A stretch of DNA of 34,126 nt from an uncultured Roseateles sp. (GCA_946886855.1 CAMPJJ010000062.1:1-34126); one strand, 5' to 3'. Counted from the stretch's first letter, positions 1-7,774 are shown. Notes: a model not told the origin generated them from the letters alone. A program made the numbers and translations.

Positions 1-452
1 GGCGCCGGCAGGCCGGCCAGCTCGGCGTCCACGCGCGCCGTCAGCGCCTCGCCTTCGTTGAGCGCCAGAAGCGCTTCGGCGCGCAGACGCATCGGTTGGT
101 CGACGACGAGTCGCCCCTTGGCATCGGTGCGGAAGACGCGTTGCACTGGCTCGGCAAGACCTGCCCCCGACGCCGAGGCCGACGCAGATGCCGAGGTTGG
201 CGTCGGCCCAGGCGTCCAGGCGCTGACGCTGCCGTCGAACGCCGACGGCGCGTTCGCGTTCGCGGCCTGAGCGTCGACCGGCGCGGACGCCCCGGCCGCT
301 CGCGACCACGGAAAGGCCGTGGTCGGCTCCTCGGCGATCGCCGGGGCCTGAGCCCCGGCGGCCAGCCAGGCGAGGAGGGCCACGGCGCCCAGGCCGGTGG
401 CGAGGGCCAGCGCGATGCGCCGGCCCCGTTGGCGATCGGACAGGTGCGACAT
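1..452 (-). CDS. Membrane-anchored protein, probable lipase-type foldase/chaperone (partial, runs off left edge)
   Basis: The frame is open from an ATG at 452 to the window edge, giving 150 codons with no stop. A good ribosome site (GGGAGGA) lies just upstream, and the start is 17 bp after the polyesterase stop, so the two are almost certainly cotranscribed. The visible protein has a short basic N-terminus, one hydrophobic segment (about residues 12-34, ALALATGLGAVALLAWLAAG), then a low-complexity Ala/Pro/Ser linker to about residue 100, then a more ordered start of a domain (VFRTDAKGRLVVDQPMRLRA). This architecture of inner-membrane anchor, variable linker and periplasmic helical domain, placed directly after a secreted esterase, is that of LifO/LipB lipase-specific foldases. 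The diagnostic helical repeats lie outside the window, so the name is inference from context and architecture. It could be another membrane-anchored protein. Confidence 0.5.
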   Translation of the reverse strand, partial: MSHLSDRQRGRRIALALATGLGAVALLAWLAAGAQAPAIAEEPTTAFPWSRAAGASAPVDAQAANANAPSAFDGSVSAWTPGPTPTSASASASASGAGLAEPVQRVFRTDAKGRLVVDQPMRLRAEALLALNEGEALTARVDAELAGLPA

Positions 453-469
453 GGCGTCCTCCCTCGGGC

Positions 470-1333
470 TCAGTACGGGCAGTTCTGGCTGTAGCGATCG
501 AAGACCAGCGCGGTCGCGTAGGCCGTGTGCGGCGTGCCGCACAGGAAGGGCGAGTAGCGCGTGTCCGCGTCCACGAAGCGCTTCATCCACGTCACGCCGT
601 AACGGCCGATCGGCGTGTTGGTGCTGTTCGGCGTGAAGTGGGTGGCGAGGTTGAGCTCCGCATAGGCCTTGAACGTGGTGGCCGGCAGGCTGGCGTAGAA
701 GGGCCGCGCATGCACGGCGACCGGGGCCACCGTGTCGCCGTCGGCGCCGACGATGAGCGTCGGCACCCGCACCTGGGTGAAGCTGGTGCTGAGGTTCCAC
801 GGCGTCAGCGGCAGCGCGGCCTTGAGCGTCGGGTTGTCCTCGGCCGCGATCAGTGCGCCGCCGCCGCCCATCGAGTGCCCGGCCACGGCCAGCCGGGTGC
901 TGTCCACGCGGCTTCTGACGGTGCTGCTGGCGCTGTTGACCACGTAGTTCAGCGCCGCCATCAGCTGCGTGGCGCGGCTGGCGGGCTGGTCCAGCGTGGT
1001 GTTGGTGTTCATCGTGATCACCACCAGACCGTGCGTGGCCAGGCGCCGGCCCAGCCAAGCGATGCTGGATTCCGTGGCGGTGAAGCCGGGGCTGATCGCG
1101 ACCACGCCGTAGCGCCCGGCAGTGGTGGGGTAGTAGATGGTGCCGCCGCCGAAGCCCCGCGCGAGCGTCACGTTGCTGGTCGCGACCGCGAACGAGCCCG
1201 CGGTGGCGTTGAGGCTGGCCGAGGTGGGATCCGGGCCGATCTGCGCCCAGGCGCTGCCCGCGGCGAAGGTGGCGAAGGCGACGCACAGGGCGGCGGTCCG
1301 CAGGGCGGTCCGCGGCGAAGCTGTCTGAGTCAT
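470..1333 (-). CDS. Secreted PETase/cutinase-like polyester hydrolase
   Basis: 287 aa alpha/beta hydrolase of the cutinase/PETase (dienelactone hydrolase-like) family, expected to cleave ester bonds in polyesters or similar esters outside the cell. The start at 1333 is chosen because AAGGGAGA precedes it and it opens directly into a signal peptide ending AGSAWA-Q (about residue 30). An in-frame ATG at 1372 would add 13 residues and spoil the signal. From recalled sequence, the mature protein aligns along its length with Ideonella sakaiensis PETase: [29 protein letters not shown] and [11 protein letters not shown] all have counterparts. The triad is S154 (GHSMGG), D200 (GADGDTVAP) and H232 (ATHFTPNS). 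The PETase Trp before the catalytic Ser is His here, the Ser after the catalytic His is Phe, and the oxyanion Tyr is Phe84. The C-terminal disulfide pair (C265, C285) is kept; the active-site disulfide pair is absent. This is the canonical-cutinase pattern. Whether PET itself is a substrate cannot be told. Confidence 0.92.
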   Translation of the reverse strand: MTQTASPRTALRTAALCVAFATFAAGSAWAQIGPDPTSASLNATAGSFAVATSNVTLARGFGGGTIYYPTTAGRYGVVAISPGFTATESSIAWLGRRLATHGLVVITMNTNTTLDQPASRATQLMAALNYVVNSASSTVRSRVDSTRLAVAGHSMGGGGALIAAEDNPTLKAALPLTPWNLSTSFTQVRVPTLIVGADGDTVAPVAVHARPFYASLPATTFKAYAELNLATHFTPNSTNTPIGRYGVTWMKRFVDADTRYSPFLCGTPHTAYATALVFDRYSQNCPY

Positions 1334-1353
1334 GGTGTCTCCCTTGATGAGGT

Positions 1354-1460
1354 GGCCCGGCGCGAGATGCACCGGGCCGGCCCAGTCTAGGAAGCGGCCC
1401 CTCGGAGTGCCTTGTACGCATCCGGGGGAAGAGCCCCCTAGGATGATTCAGGGAAAACCC
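1354..1460 (-). promoter_or_regulatory. Promoter/leader region of the polyesterase with stacked dyads
   Basis: Between the ycaO stop (1477) and the polyesterase start (1333). Two related inverted repeats lie about 24 bp apart, centre to centre: GGGGG-AAGAG-CCCCC at 1424-1438, flanked by CCTAGG, and GGG-AAAA-CCC at 1451-1460. Closer to the gene is a 7 bp inverted repeat, GGCCCGG (1354-1360) with CCGGGCC (1372-1378). On the minus strand TAGACT (1385-1390) is a possible -10. Neither upstream dyad is followed by a T run in either direction, so they are more likely operator sites than terminators. The binding protein is unknown. Confidence 0.4.
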
Positions 1461-1476
1461 GCAATGGACGGGCGGT

Positions 1477-3690
1477 TCAGCCCGGCTTGCCGTTGCGGGC
1501 CGCGGCGGCGGCCCGGGCCACGTGCAGCTTGCGGTAGCTGTCGATCAGGCGGTGGTGCCGGTCGAGGCCTTCCAGCTTCATGCTGGTCGGCGTCAGGCCG
1601 TGGAAGCGCACGCTGCCGTCCACGGATCCGAGCACGGCATCCATGCGCGCGTCGCCGAACATGCGGCGGAAGTTGGCGACGTAGTCGTCCAGCTCCAGCT
1701 CCTCGTCCAGCAGCACCTCCAGCACCACGCTCACGGCCTGGTAGAACAGGCCGCGATCGACCGTGTTCTCGTTGTATTGCAGGAAGGCGCCGACCAGTTC
1801 CTGCGCCTCCTCGAGCTGCCCCAGCGCGAGATGGATCAGCAGCTTCAGTTCCTGGAGGGTCAGCTGACCCCAGACCGTGTTCTCGTCGAAGTCGATGCCG
1901 ATCAGGGTGGCGATGTCGGTGTAGTCGTCGAGCTCGCTGTCCTCGAGGCGCTCCAGCAGCGCCGCCAGCTGCTCATCGTCCAGCCGGTGCAGGTTGAGGA
2001 TGTCGGCGCGGAAGGCCAGGGCCTGGTTGGTGTTGTCCCAGATCAGGTCCTCGACGGGGTAGATCTCCGAATAGTCCGGCACCAGGATGCGGCAGGCCGT
2101 CGCGCCCAGCTGGTCGTACACGGCCATGTAGGACTCCTTGCCCATGTCCTCGAGGATGCCGAACAGCGTGGCCGCTTCCTGGGCGTTCGAGTCGGCGCCC
2201 TGGCCGGAGAAGTCCCATTCGACGAAGTCGTGATCGGCCTTGGCGCTGAAGAAGCGCCACGAGACGATGCCGCTGGAATCGATGAAATGCTCGACGAAGT
2301 TGTTGGGCTCGGTGACGGCGTTGCTGGCGAAGGTCGGCCGGGGCAGGTCGTTCAGGCCTTCGAAGCTGCGGCCCTGCAGCAGCTCCGTCAGGCTGCGCTC
2401 CAGCGCGACCTGCAGGCGGGGATGCGCGCCGAAGGAAGCGAACACGCCGCCGGTCCGCGGGTTCATCAGCGTCACGCACATCACCGGATACAGGCCGCCC
2501 AGCGACGCGTCCTTCACCAGCACCGGGAAGCCCTGTTCCTCCAGGCTGCGGATGCCGGCCACGATGCCGGGGTACTTGTCCAGCACCGCCTGCGGCACGT
2601 CGGGGAGGGCGATCTCGCCTTCCAGGATCTCGCGCTTGACGGCCCGTTCGAAGATCTCGGACAGGCATTGCACCTGCGCCTCGGCCAGCGTATTGCCGGC
2701 GCTCATGCCGTTGCTGACGTAGAGGTTCTCGACCAGGTTGGACGGGAACCAGACCACCTCGCCGTCGGAGCGCCGCACATACGGCAGCGCGCAGATGCCG
2801 CGTGCCACATTGCCGGAGTTGGTGTCGATCAGGTGCGAGGCGCGCAGCTCGCCGTCGGGGTCGTACCAGGCGAGGCAGCGTTCGTCGAGCAGGCCGTCAG
2901 GAAGCGCATCGTCCGGTCCGGGTTTGAACCAGCGCTCATCGGGGTAATGCACGAAGGACGCGTTGGCGATGTCCTCACCCCAGAACACGCCCGCGTAGAA
3001 ATGGTTGTTGTTCAGGCGTTCGATGTATTCGCCCAGGGCCGAGGCCAGCGCGCTTTCCTTCGTCGCGCCCTTGCCGTTGGTGAAGCACATCGGCGAGTGC
3101 GCGTCGCGGATGTGCAGCGACCACACGTTGGGCACCAGGTTGCGCCAGGAGGCGATCTCGATCTTGATGCCCAGGTCCGCCAGGATCCTCGTCATGTTGG
3201 CGATGGTCTGCTCCAGCGGCAGATCCTTCCCCGGGATGTAGGTCGCCGCCGTCGCATCCGGATTCAGCGTCAGCAGGGCCTGCGCGTCGGCGTCGAGGTT
3301 CTCGACCTCCTCGATCACGAACTCCGGCCCGGCCTGCACGACCTTCTTGACCGTGCAGCGGTCGATGGAGCGCAGGATGCCCAGGCGGTCCTTCTCGGAG
3401 ATGTCGGCCGGCAGCTCGACCTGGATCTTGAAGATCTGCTGGTACCGGTTCTCGGGGTCGACGATGTTGTTCTGGGAGAGGCGGATGTTCTCCGTGGGGA
3501 TGTCGCGGGTGACGCAGTACAACTTGACGAAGTAGGCCGCGCACAGGGCCGAGGAGGCCAGGAAATAGTCGAACGGACCCGGCGCCGAGCCGTCGCCCTT
3601 GTAGCGGATGGGCTGGTCGGCGATGACCGTGAAATCATCGAACTTGGCTTCCAGGCGGAGCTTGTCGAGAAAGTTGACCTTGATTTCCAT
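1477..3690 (-). CDS. ycaO: OsmC-YcaO fusion protein
   Basis: 737 aa. The N-terminal part (about residues 1-145) is an OsmC/Ohr-like domain (for example FDYFLASSALCAAYFVKLYC). From about residue 155 (YIPGKDLPLEQTIANM) the protein follows E. coli YcaO: PNVWSLHIRD, CFTNGKGATKESALASALGE, LYVSNGMSAGNT, SEIFERAVKREI and ASFGAHPRLQVALERS. YcaO domains bind ATP and activate amide backbones. E. coli YcaO is not in a cyclodehydratase cluster; it is reported to promote RimO-dependent beta-methylthiolation of ribosomal protein S12. The C-terminal 200 residues are acidic and helical, TPR-like, as in E. coli. No peptide-precursor or dehydrogenase gene lies nearby, so a natural-product role is not supported. 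The start is placed at 3690, where the domain begins; another in-frame ATG lies at 3720, and neither has a strong ribosome site. Confidence 0.93.
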   Translation of the reverse strand: MEIKVNFLDKLRLEAKFDDFTVIADQPIRYKGDGSAPGPFDYFLASSALCAAYFVKLYCVTRDIPTENIRLSQNNIVDPENRYQQIFKIQVELPADISEKDRLGILRSIDRCTVKKVVQAGPEFVIEEVENLDADAQALLTLNPDATAATYIPGKDLPLEQTIANMTRILADLGIKIEIASWRNLVPNVWSLHIRDAHSPMCFTNGKGATKESALASALGEYIERLNNNHFYAGVFWGEDIANASFVHYPDERWFKPGPDDALPDGLLDERCLAWYDPDGELRASHLIDTNSGNVARGICALPYVRRSDGEVVWFPSNLVENLYVSNGMSAGNTLAEAQVQCLSEIFERAVKREILEGEIALPDVPQAVLDKYPGIVAGIRSLEEQGFPVLVKDASLGGLYPVMCVTLMNPRTGGVFASFGAHPRLQVALERSLTELLQGRSFEGLNDLPRPTFASNAVTEPNNFVEHFIDSSGIVSWRFFSAKADHDFVEWDFSGQGADSNAQEAATLFGILEDMGKESYMAVYDQLGATACRILVPDYSEIYPVEDLIWDNTNQALAFRADILNLHRLDDEQLAALLERLEDSELDDYTDIATLIGIDFDENTVWGQLTLQELKLLIHLALGQLEEAQELVGAFLQYNENTVDRGLFYQAVSVVLEVLLDEELELDDYVANFRRMFGDARMDAVLGSVDGSVRFHGLTPTSMKLEGLDRHHRLIDSYRKLHVARAAAAARNGKPG

Positions 3691-3739
3691 GCGATGACTC
3701 GTCTGCGGGTTATCCAGCATTATCGGCGGCGACCTTCGC

Positions 3740-3773
3740 GACCCGGCGACCCGGCGACCTGGGCGACCTGGGC
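3740..3773. repeat. Short tandem duplications in the ycaO/AraC divergent region
   Basis: Two exact copies of GACCCGGC (3740-3747, 3748-3755) are followed by two exact copies of GACCTGGGC (3756-3764, 3765-3773). They lie between the divergent starts of ycaO (3690) and the AraC gene (3803), so copy-number change would alter promoter spacing. Confidence 0.7.
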
Positions 3774-3802
3774 AAGCCGGGTCCGGCGGATAGGATGGGC
3801 GG

Positions 3803-4246
<444 letters not shown>

Positions 4247-4334
4247 ACTGCGTTCCAAGGGTCCGGACCCCGGCGGCGACGGCCGCTCACCCCGCTGACA
4301 TCAGTCACCTGGAACCATTCATCTGGAGACACCC

Positions 4335-4748
4335 ATGGACATCACCATCCACTCGACCTTCCTGCCGCACACCGACCCCGAGGAATCGCTGGCCTTCTAC
4401 CGTGACGGCCTGGACTTCGAGATCCGCAAGGACGTCGCCTTCGGCGGCAACCGCTGGATCACGATCGGACCCAAGGGCAAGCCGGACACGTCGATCGTCC
4501 TGTTCCCGCCGAACGCCACGCCCGGCCTCACCGACGAGGAAAAGCGCACCATCGCCGAGATGATGGCCAAGGGCACCTACGCGATGCTGCTGCTCGGCGC
4601 GAAGGACCTGGACGCCACCTTCGAGCGCCTGCAGTCGCGGGACGCCGAGATCGTCCAGGAGCCCACCGACCAGCCCTACGGCGTGCGCGACTTCGGCGTG
4701 CGAGACCCGGCGGGCAACATGATCCGTATCCAGCAACTCAAGCACTGA
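4335..4748 (+). CDS. VOC (glyoxalase/bleomycin-resistance) family protein
   Basis: 137 aa with the paired beta-alpha-beta-beta-beta modules of the vicinal-oxygen-chelate fold. The N-terminal module starts THPDPEESLAFY-like (HTDPEESLAFYRDGLDFEI) and the C-terminal module ends with the usual DFGVRDPAGNMIRIQQ, which carries typical metal-binding positions. VOC proteins include glyoxalases, dioxygenases and drug-binding proteins, and the substrate cannot be read from this sequence. The gene follows the AraC regulator and precedes the DUF1801 gene by 15 bp, so the three probably form one unit. The stretch between AraC and this start has a GGAGACACCC ribosome site. Confidence 0.9.
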   Translation: MDITIHSTFLPHTDPEESLAFYRDGLDFEIRKDVAFGGNRWITIGPKGKPDTSIVLFPPNATPGLTDEEKRTIAEMMAKGTYAMLLLGAKDLDATFERLQSRDAEIVQEPTDQPYGVRDFGVRDPAGNMIRIQQLKH

Positions 4749-4763
4749 CCCTTGGAGGCGCGC

Positions 4764-5300
4764 ATGCCCAGCACCACCGTTCCGAAGAAGAAGGCCTCGA
4801 CCGGCTCTGCCAAGCACGCCGCGACCTACGTGGCGAAGAAGGCGGCCAAGCCAGTCGCCAAGAGCACGTTCAGGAATGCCGCGCCCAGCGACGACGACGT
4901 CCCCGGCGTGGATGCTTCCAGGATGATCGATGCCCGCATCGCGGAGCTGGGCGACTGGCGCGGCGAGCTGCTCGCACGGCTGCGCAAGCTGATGAAGGAG
5001 GCGGTGCCGGGTGTCGAGGAAACGTGGAAGTGGCGCGGCACGCCGGTGTTCGAGCACAACGGCCAGATCTGCACCGGCGAGACCTACAAGGAGGTCGTGA
5101 AGATGACCTTCGCGAAGGGCGCGAAGCTGGCGGATCCGGGCAAGCTCTTCAACTCGAGCCTCGACGGCAACGCGCGCCGTGCCATCGACATCCGCCAGGG
5201 CGAGAAGATCGATGAGACCGCGCTGAAAGCGCTGTTCAAGGCGGCCGCGGCGCTGAACGACGCGGCCGCCAAGCCGAAGAAGGCCAAGCCGGCGGCTTGA
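4764..5300 (+). CDS. DUF1801 domain protein with a Lys/Ala-rich N-terminal tail
   Basis: 178 aa. The start at 4764 is preceded by GGAGGCGCGC at correct spacing; an in-frame TTG at 4752 is less likely. Residues 1-35 are rich in Lys, Ala, Thr and Ser (PKKKAS, AKKAAKPVAKS), like a histone H1/AlgP-type tail, and the last 12 residues are again Lys/Ala-rich (KPKKAKPAA). The middle (about residues 50-160) matches DUF1801/YdhG-like proteins: ELGDWRGELLARLRKLMKEA, VEETWKWRGTPVFEHNGQIC, then VVKMTFAKGAKL and FNSSLDGNARRAID. The biochemical role of this family is unknown. It lies 15 bp after the VOC gene, so it is probably cotranscribed. Confidence 0.88.
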   Translation: MPSTTVPKKKASTGSAKHAATYVAKKAAKPVAKSTFRNAAPSDDDVPGVDASRMIDARIAELGDWRGELLARLRKLMKEAVPGVEETWKWRGTPVFEHNGQICTGETYKEVVKMTFAKGAKLADPGKLFNSSLDGNARRAIDIRQGEKIDETALKALFKAAAALNDAAAKPKKAKPAA

Positions 5301-5339
5301 GGCCGCCGGCTCGGTGCTTCAGCCTTCCGTCGTCGAGGG

Positions 5340-5756
5340 TCAGCCCTGCTGGCTCGCGAAGGTCCTGCGGAACTCCGGCGCCGCGTCCTCGCGGGTGTTG
5401 ACTTCGAGCATCAGCCGTCCCGGCATCCAGCAGAAGAAGCGTGAGCCTCGCGCATGCGAGATCAGCTCGGTCTCCATCGGCACGCCCGCGCCGAGCATGT
5501 CGGCGTGGATGCGATGGAGATCCGTCAGCGTCGAGACTTCGACGCCGATGTGGAAGTTGCCGGGCCAGCTGATGTCGCGATCGCGGGCGTCCTCGAGGAC
5601 GATGTCGAGGGCGTCCTTCTTCACGACGCGGCTGCGGCCCATCGCGAGCACGGCAAAGCCGAGGAACTGCTCGAAGAACGCAGCGGTCGCGGGAACGTCG
5701 TGGGAGGGGAAGCTCAGATGGTTGAGCGTGGAATGGACCGTGGTGTGCGTGGTCAT
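5340..5756 (-). CDS. VOC family protein
   Basis: 138 aa, a single VOC-fold protein: LNHLSFPSHDVPATAAFFEQFLGF opens module one, FHIGVEV opens module two, and RFFCWMPGRLMLEVNT closes it with a Glu in the usual metal-ligand position. It is different from the VOC gene at 4335. It converges on the DUF1801 gene with 39 bp between stops. Substrate unknown. The upstream region (5757-5967) holds a dyad at 5826-5839 that could be an operator. Confidence 0.88.
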   Translation of the reverse strand: MTTHTTVHSTLNHLSFPSHDVPATAAFFEQFLGFAVLAMGRSRVVKKDALDIVLEDARDRDISWPGNFHIGVEVSTLTDLHRIHADMLGAGVPMETELISHARGSRFFCWMPGRLMLEVNTREDAAPEFRRTFASQQG

Positions 5757-5825
5757 GGTATGCCTGTGCGCAAGCCGGCACGACGCTGAGGCGTCGGAAT
5801 GCCAGTGGGGTTGCGCGTTGGCTGA

Positions 5826-5839
5826 CGTAAACGCTTACG
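5826..5839. promoter_or_regulatory. Inverted repeat CGTAA-N4-TTACG, candidate operator
   Basis: CGTAA (5826-5830), ACGC, TTACG (5835-5839), inside an AT-richer patch 70-83 bp upstream of the VOC start at 5756. The surroundings (CTGACGTAAACGCTTACGG) resemble palindromes bound by MerR-type regulators of acyl-CoA metabolism, but the match is imperfect and I would not name the regulator. Nothing else is evident in 5757-5967. Confidence 0.3.
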
Positions 5840-5967
5840 GCCCGGTGCAGATCAGTTCAGAACGAAACGACTGCGGAGCGGTTGTCATCGTAGTGGTGCC
5901 TCGCGAGCACGGTCAAGCGCGATGGCGCGGAGGCTCGGATCGTCGTGCGATCACCGGATGAACGCCT

Positions 5968-6561
5968 TCAACGCTCCCGACGCGCGGTGCGGAACGTGAT
6001 CGACCAGCGCAGCCGTTCCACCGGGGCGACGCTGTGCTGCCAGGCCCATCGCGCCGGCCCTCGCAGCGCGTAGATCGATCGGGGCTCGACGCTGACCTTG
6101 ATCACGTCCCCGCGCTTGGGCGCATCGGGCGGATAAGGGCGGAAGCGCAGCGTCGCGGCCGCGCCGAGCGACACGCCGAACACCTCCTCGAAGTCAGGCA
6201 CGTCGCGATGCCAACCCAGGGGCGTGCCGGGCGAGTACTCGGCCACCAGCGCGTGCACGAGCGCCTCCGGCGCCATGCCGGCCCATTCCGCGACGCGTCG
6301 CCGCAGCGGCTGCAGTTCCTCGATGAGCGCCTGCGCCGGACGCAGCCGGTTGGTGTCGTAATCGAAGCTGCCGCCGTAGCTGACGACGCGGCGCCGCGCG
6401 GTGTATTCCTTGTACTGCGCGGCCTCCAACGGCAGCGAGCGGATCAGCGCGATCAGCGCGGCTTCCTCGTCCGACGACAGGAAGCCCGAGCGATACGTCA
6501 TGCCGTCAGGCAGCGCGTCGGAGGGCGGGTCGAGGTCGTCGAAGAGCTTGGATTGGTCCAT
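5968..6561 (-). CDS. AlkB-like 2-oxoglutarate/Fe(II) dioxygenase
   Basis: 197 aa, the usual size for a bacterial AlkB homologue. These enzymes oxidatively remove alkyl groups from nucleic-acid bases using Fe(II), O2 and 2-oxoglutarate. The iron ligands are visible: H and D of GWHRD (about residues 117-121) and the distal H in WQHSVAPVERLRWSITFR (about 174-191), whose two arginines fit the 2-oxoglutarate-binding RxxxxxR pattern. VEYSP-like AEYSPGTPLGWHRD and the RRRVVSYGGSFDYD region agree with the RNA/DNA-demethylase branch rather than the short E. coli AlkB. It lies 78 bp downstream of the carbonic anhydrase on the same strand, separated by short tandem repeats. Confidence 0.9.
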   Translation of the reverse strand: MDQSKLFDDLDPPSDALPDGMTYRSGFLSSDEEAALIALIRSLPLEAAQYKEYTARRRVVSYGGSFDYDTNRLRPAQALIEELQPLRRRVAEWAGMAPEALVHALVAEYSPGTPLGWHRDVPDFEEVFGVSLGAAATLRFRPYPPDAPKRGDVIKVSVEPRSIYALRGPARWAWQHSVAPVERLRWSITFRTARRER

Positions 6562-6580
6562 GTCGTGAGGCTGGCCGCGA

Positions 6581-6620
6581 GGCAGCGCGAGGTAGCCCGA
6601 GGCAGCGCGAGGCAGCGCGA
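6581..6620. repeat. 10-bp tandem repeat between carbonic anhydrase and alkB
   Basis: Four units of GGCAGCGCGA. Units 1, 3 and 4 are exact; unit 2 (6591-6600) is GGTAGCCCGA. The array ends 20 bp before the carbonic anhydrase stop on the minus strand and lies upstream of the alkB start. Confidence 0.8.
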
Positions 6621-6639
6621 GCGATCGCGAGGGGTCGGT

Positions 6640-7170
6640 TCAGCCGCGCAGGTGGTTGTCCTTCACCCGGATGTAATGCTCGGCGGAGTACTTCAGGTAG
6701 GCGATCTCGTCGGCGGTCAGTTCGCGCACGGGCATCGCGGGCCGGCCCATGTAGAGGTGGCCGCTCTTGAGTACCTTGCCCGGCGACACCAGGCTGCCGG
6801 CGCCGAGCATCACGCGGTCCTCGATGACGACGTCGTCCATCACGATGCTGCCCATGCCGATCAGGCACTCGTTGCCGATGCGGCAGCCGTGCAGGATGAC
6901 GGAATGGCCGATGGTCACGTGGTCGCCGATGATGAGCGGCGAGCCCTCCGGCTTCTTCGGATGCTTGTGCGAGACGTGGCCCATCGTCAGGTCCTGCACG
7001 TTGGTGCCGGCGCCGATCACAATGCGGTTCACGTCGCCCCGCAGCACCGCGTTGCACCAGACCGAGCTGTCCGGACCGAGGGTGACATCGCCGATCACCT
7101 GGGCGGAGTCATGGACGAAGACGCGCTCGGCGAGCACCGGGGCAGTAGCTAGGTAAGGGGACAGCGGCAT
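6640..7170 (-). CDS. Gamma-class carbonic anhydrase family protein
   Basis: 176 aa left-handed beta-helix protein built from hexapeptide repeats. Characteristic blocks are VIGDVTLGPDSSVWCNAVLRGD, IGAGTNVQDLTMGHVSHKHP and VTIGHSVILHGCRIGNECLIGMGSIV. The histidines in MGHVS, IGHSV and LHGC are the expected zinc or iron ligands of the trimer interface. Members include Cam, YrdA/PaaY-like proteins and many with uncertain activity, so hydration of CO2 is only a family expectation. The start at 7170 fits the family N-terminus (MPLSPYLATAPVLAERVFVH); upstream in-frame codons are the antisense of the neighbouring Ala-rich tail. Its ATG overlaps the ATG of the divergent gene at 7169 in the palindrome CATG. 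Confidence 0.93.
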   Translation of the reverse strand: MPLSPYLATAPVLAERVFVHDSAQVIGDVTLGPDSSVWCNAVLRGDVNRIVIGAGTNVQDLTMGHVSHKHPKKPEGSPLIIGDHVTIGHSVILHGCRIGNECLIGMGSIVMDDVVIEDRVMLGAGSLVSPGKVLKSGHLYMGRPAMPVRELTADEIAYLKYSAEHYIRVKDNHLRG

Positions 7171-7678
7171 GGCGGGCGAGGGCGGGCAACGGAAGAAGAA
7201 GACCATTGTCGCGGCGTCGACGAAGACCGCCGCGAAGCCTGCTGCGAATCGTGCTGCGGAGCCAGCTGCGAAACGCGCTGCGAAGGCTGCTGTGAAACGC
7301 GCGACGAAGCCCGCAGCGACATCGGCCGCGAAGCCCGCCGCCAAGGCCCCGCGCGAGAAGCGTCACCGCCACTACGTCTACGTCGTCGAGCTCGCCGACC
7401 AGGTCTGGAACGAGCCGCGCTTCCGCAAGGCGAATCCGGACTACCGGCTCGGCATGCCCTTCGTCTACGTCGGCATGACAGGGCTCGATCCCGACCTGCG
7501 CTTCGACAAGCACAAGGCCGGCATCCAGTCCAACCGCTACGTCTTCGACTACGGCCTGCGCCTGCTGCCGCAGCTCTACGAGGTCTACAACCCCATGCCC
7601 TACGAGGCCGCGCGGGAGATGGAGGTCGAGCTCGCCATCGGCCTGCGCGAGGCGGGCTACGGGGTCTGGCAGGCCTGA
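7169..7678 (+). CDS. GIY-YIG-like domain protein with a histone H1-like Lys/Ala N-terminal tail
   Basis: 169 aa. Residues 8-60 are made of repeated AAKPAA/AAKRAAK-type units, strongly basic and probably disordered. Residues 67-165 look like a GIY-YIG fold: HYVYVVEL supplies the first motif, PFVYVGMT the second (VYVG at 99-102), followed by R111 and H115 (RFDKHKAG), and a Glu in YEAAREMEVEL for the metal. GIY-YIG domains cut DNA in many nucleases, and a basic tail would favour nucleic-acid binding, but activity is inference. The fold call is from motif order only. The start is supported by AAGGGGA upstream. No other start codon removes the tail without cutting the domain. Confidence 0.7.
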   Translation: MAGEGGQRKKKTIVAASTKTAAKPAANRAAEPAAKRAAKAAVKRATKPAATSAAKPAAKAPREKRHRHYVYVVELADQVWNEPRFRKANPDYRLGMPFVYVGMTGLDPDLRFDKHKAGIQSNRYVFDYGLRLLPQLYEVYNPMPYEAAREMEVELAIGLREAGYGVWQA

Positions 7679-7774
7679 ACGAGACGCCCGGACGACAGGC
7701 CTGAATGGCTGGCCCATCGCTGTTCCGATACAGCGCTGCGGCATCATGGTCCGGCCCTTCGTTCTGGAGCCGAG

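Noticed and set aside
1477..3690. YcaO as part of a thiazole/oxazole peptide cluster
   Set aside because: No precursor peptide, dehydrogenase or transporter nearby, and the OsmC fusion and E. coli-type C-terminus match the ribosome-modification type.
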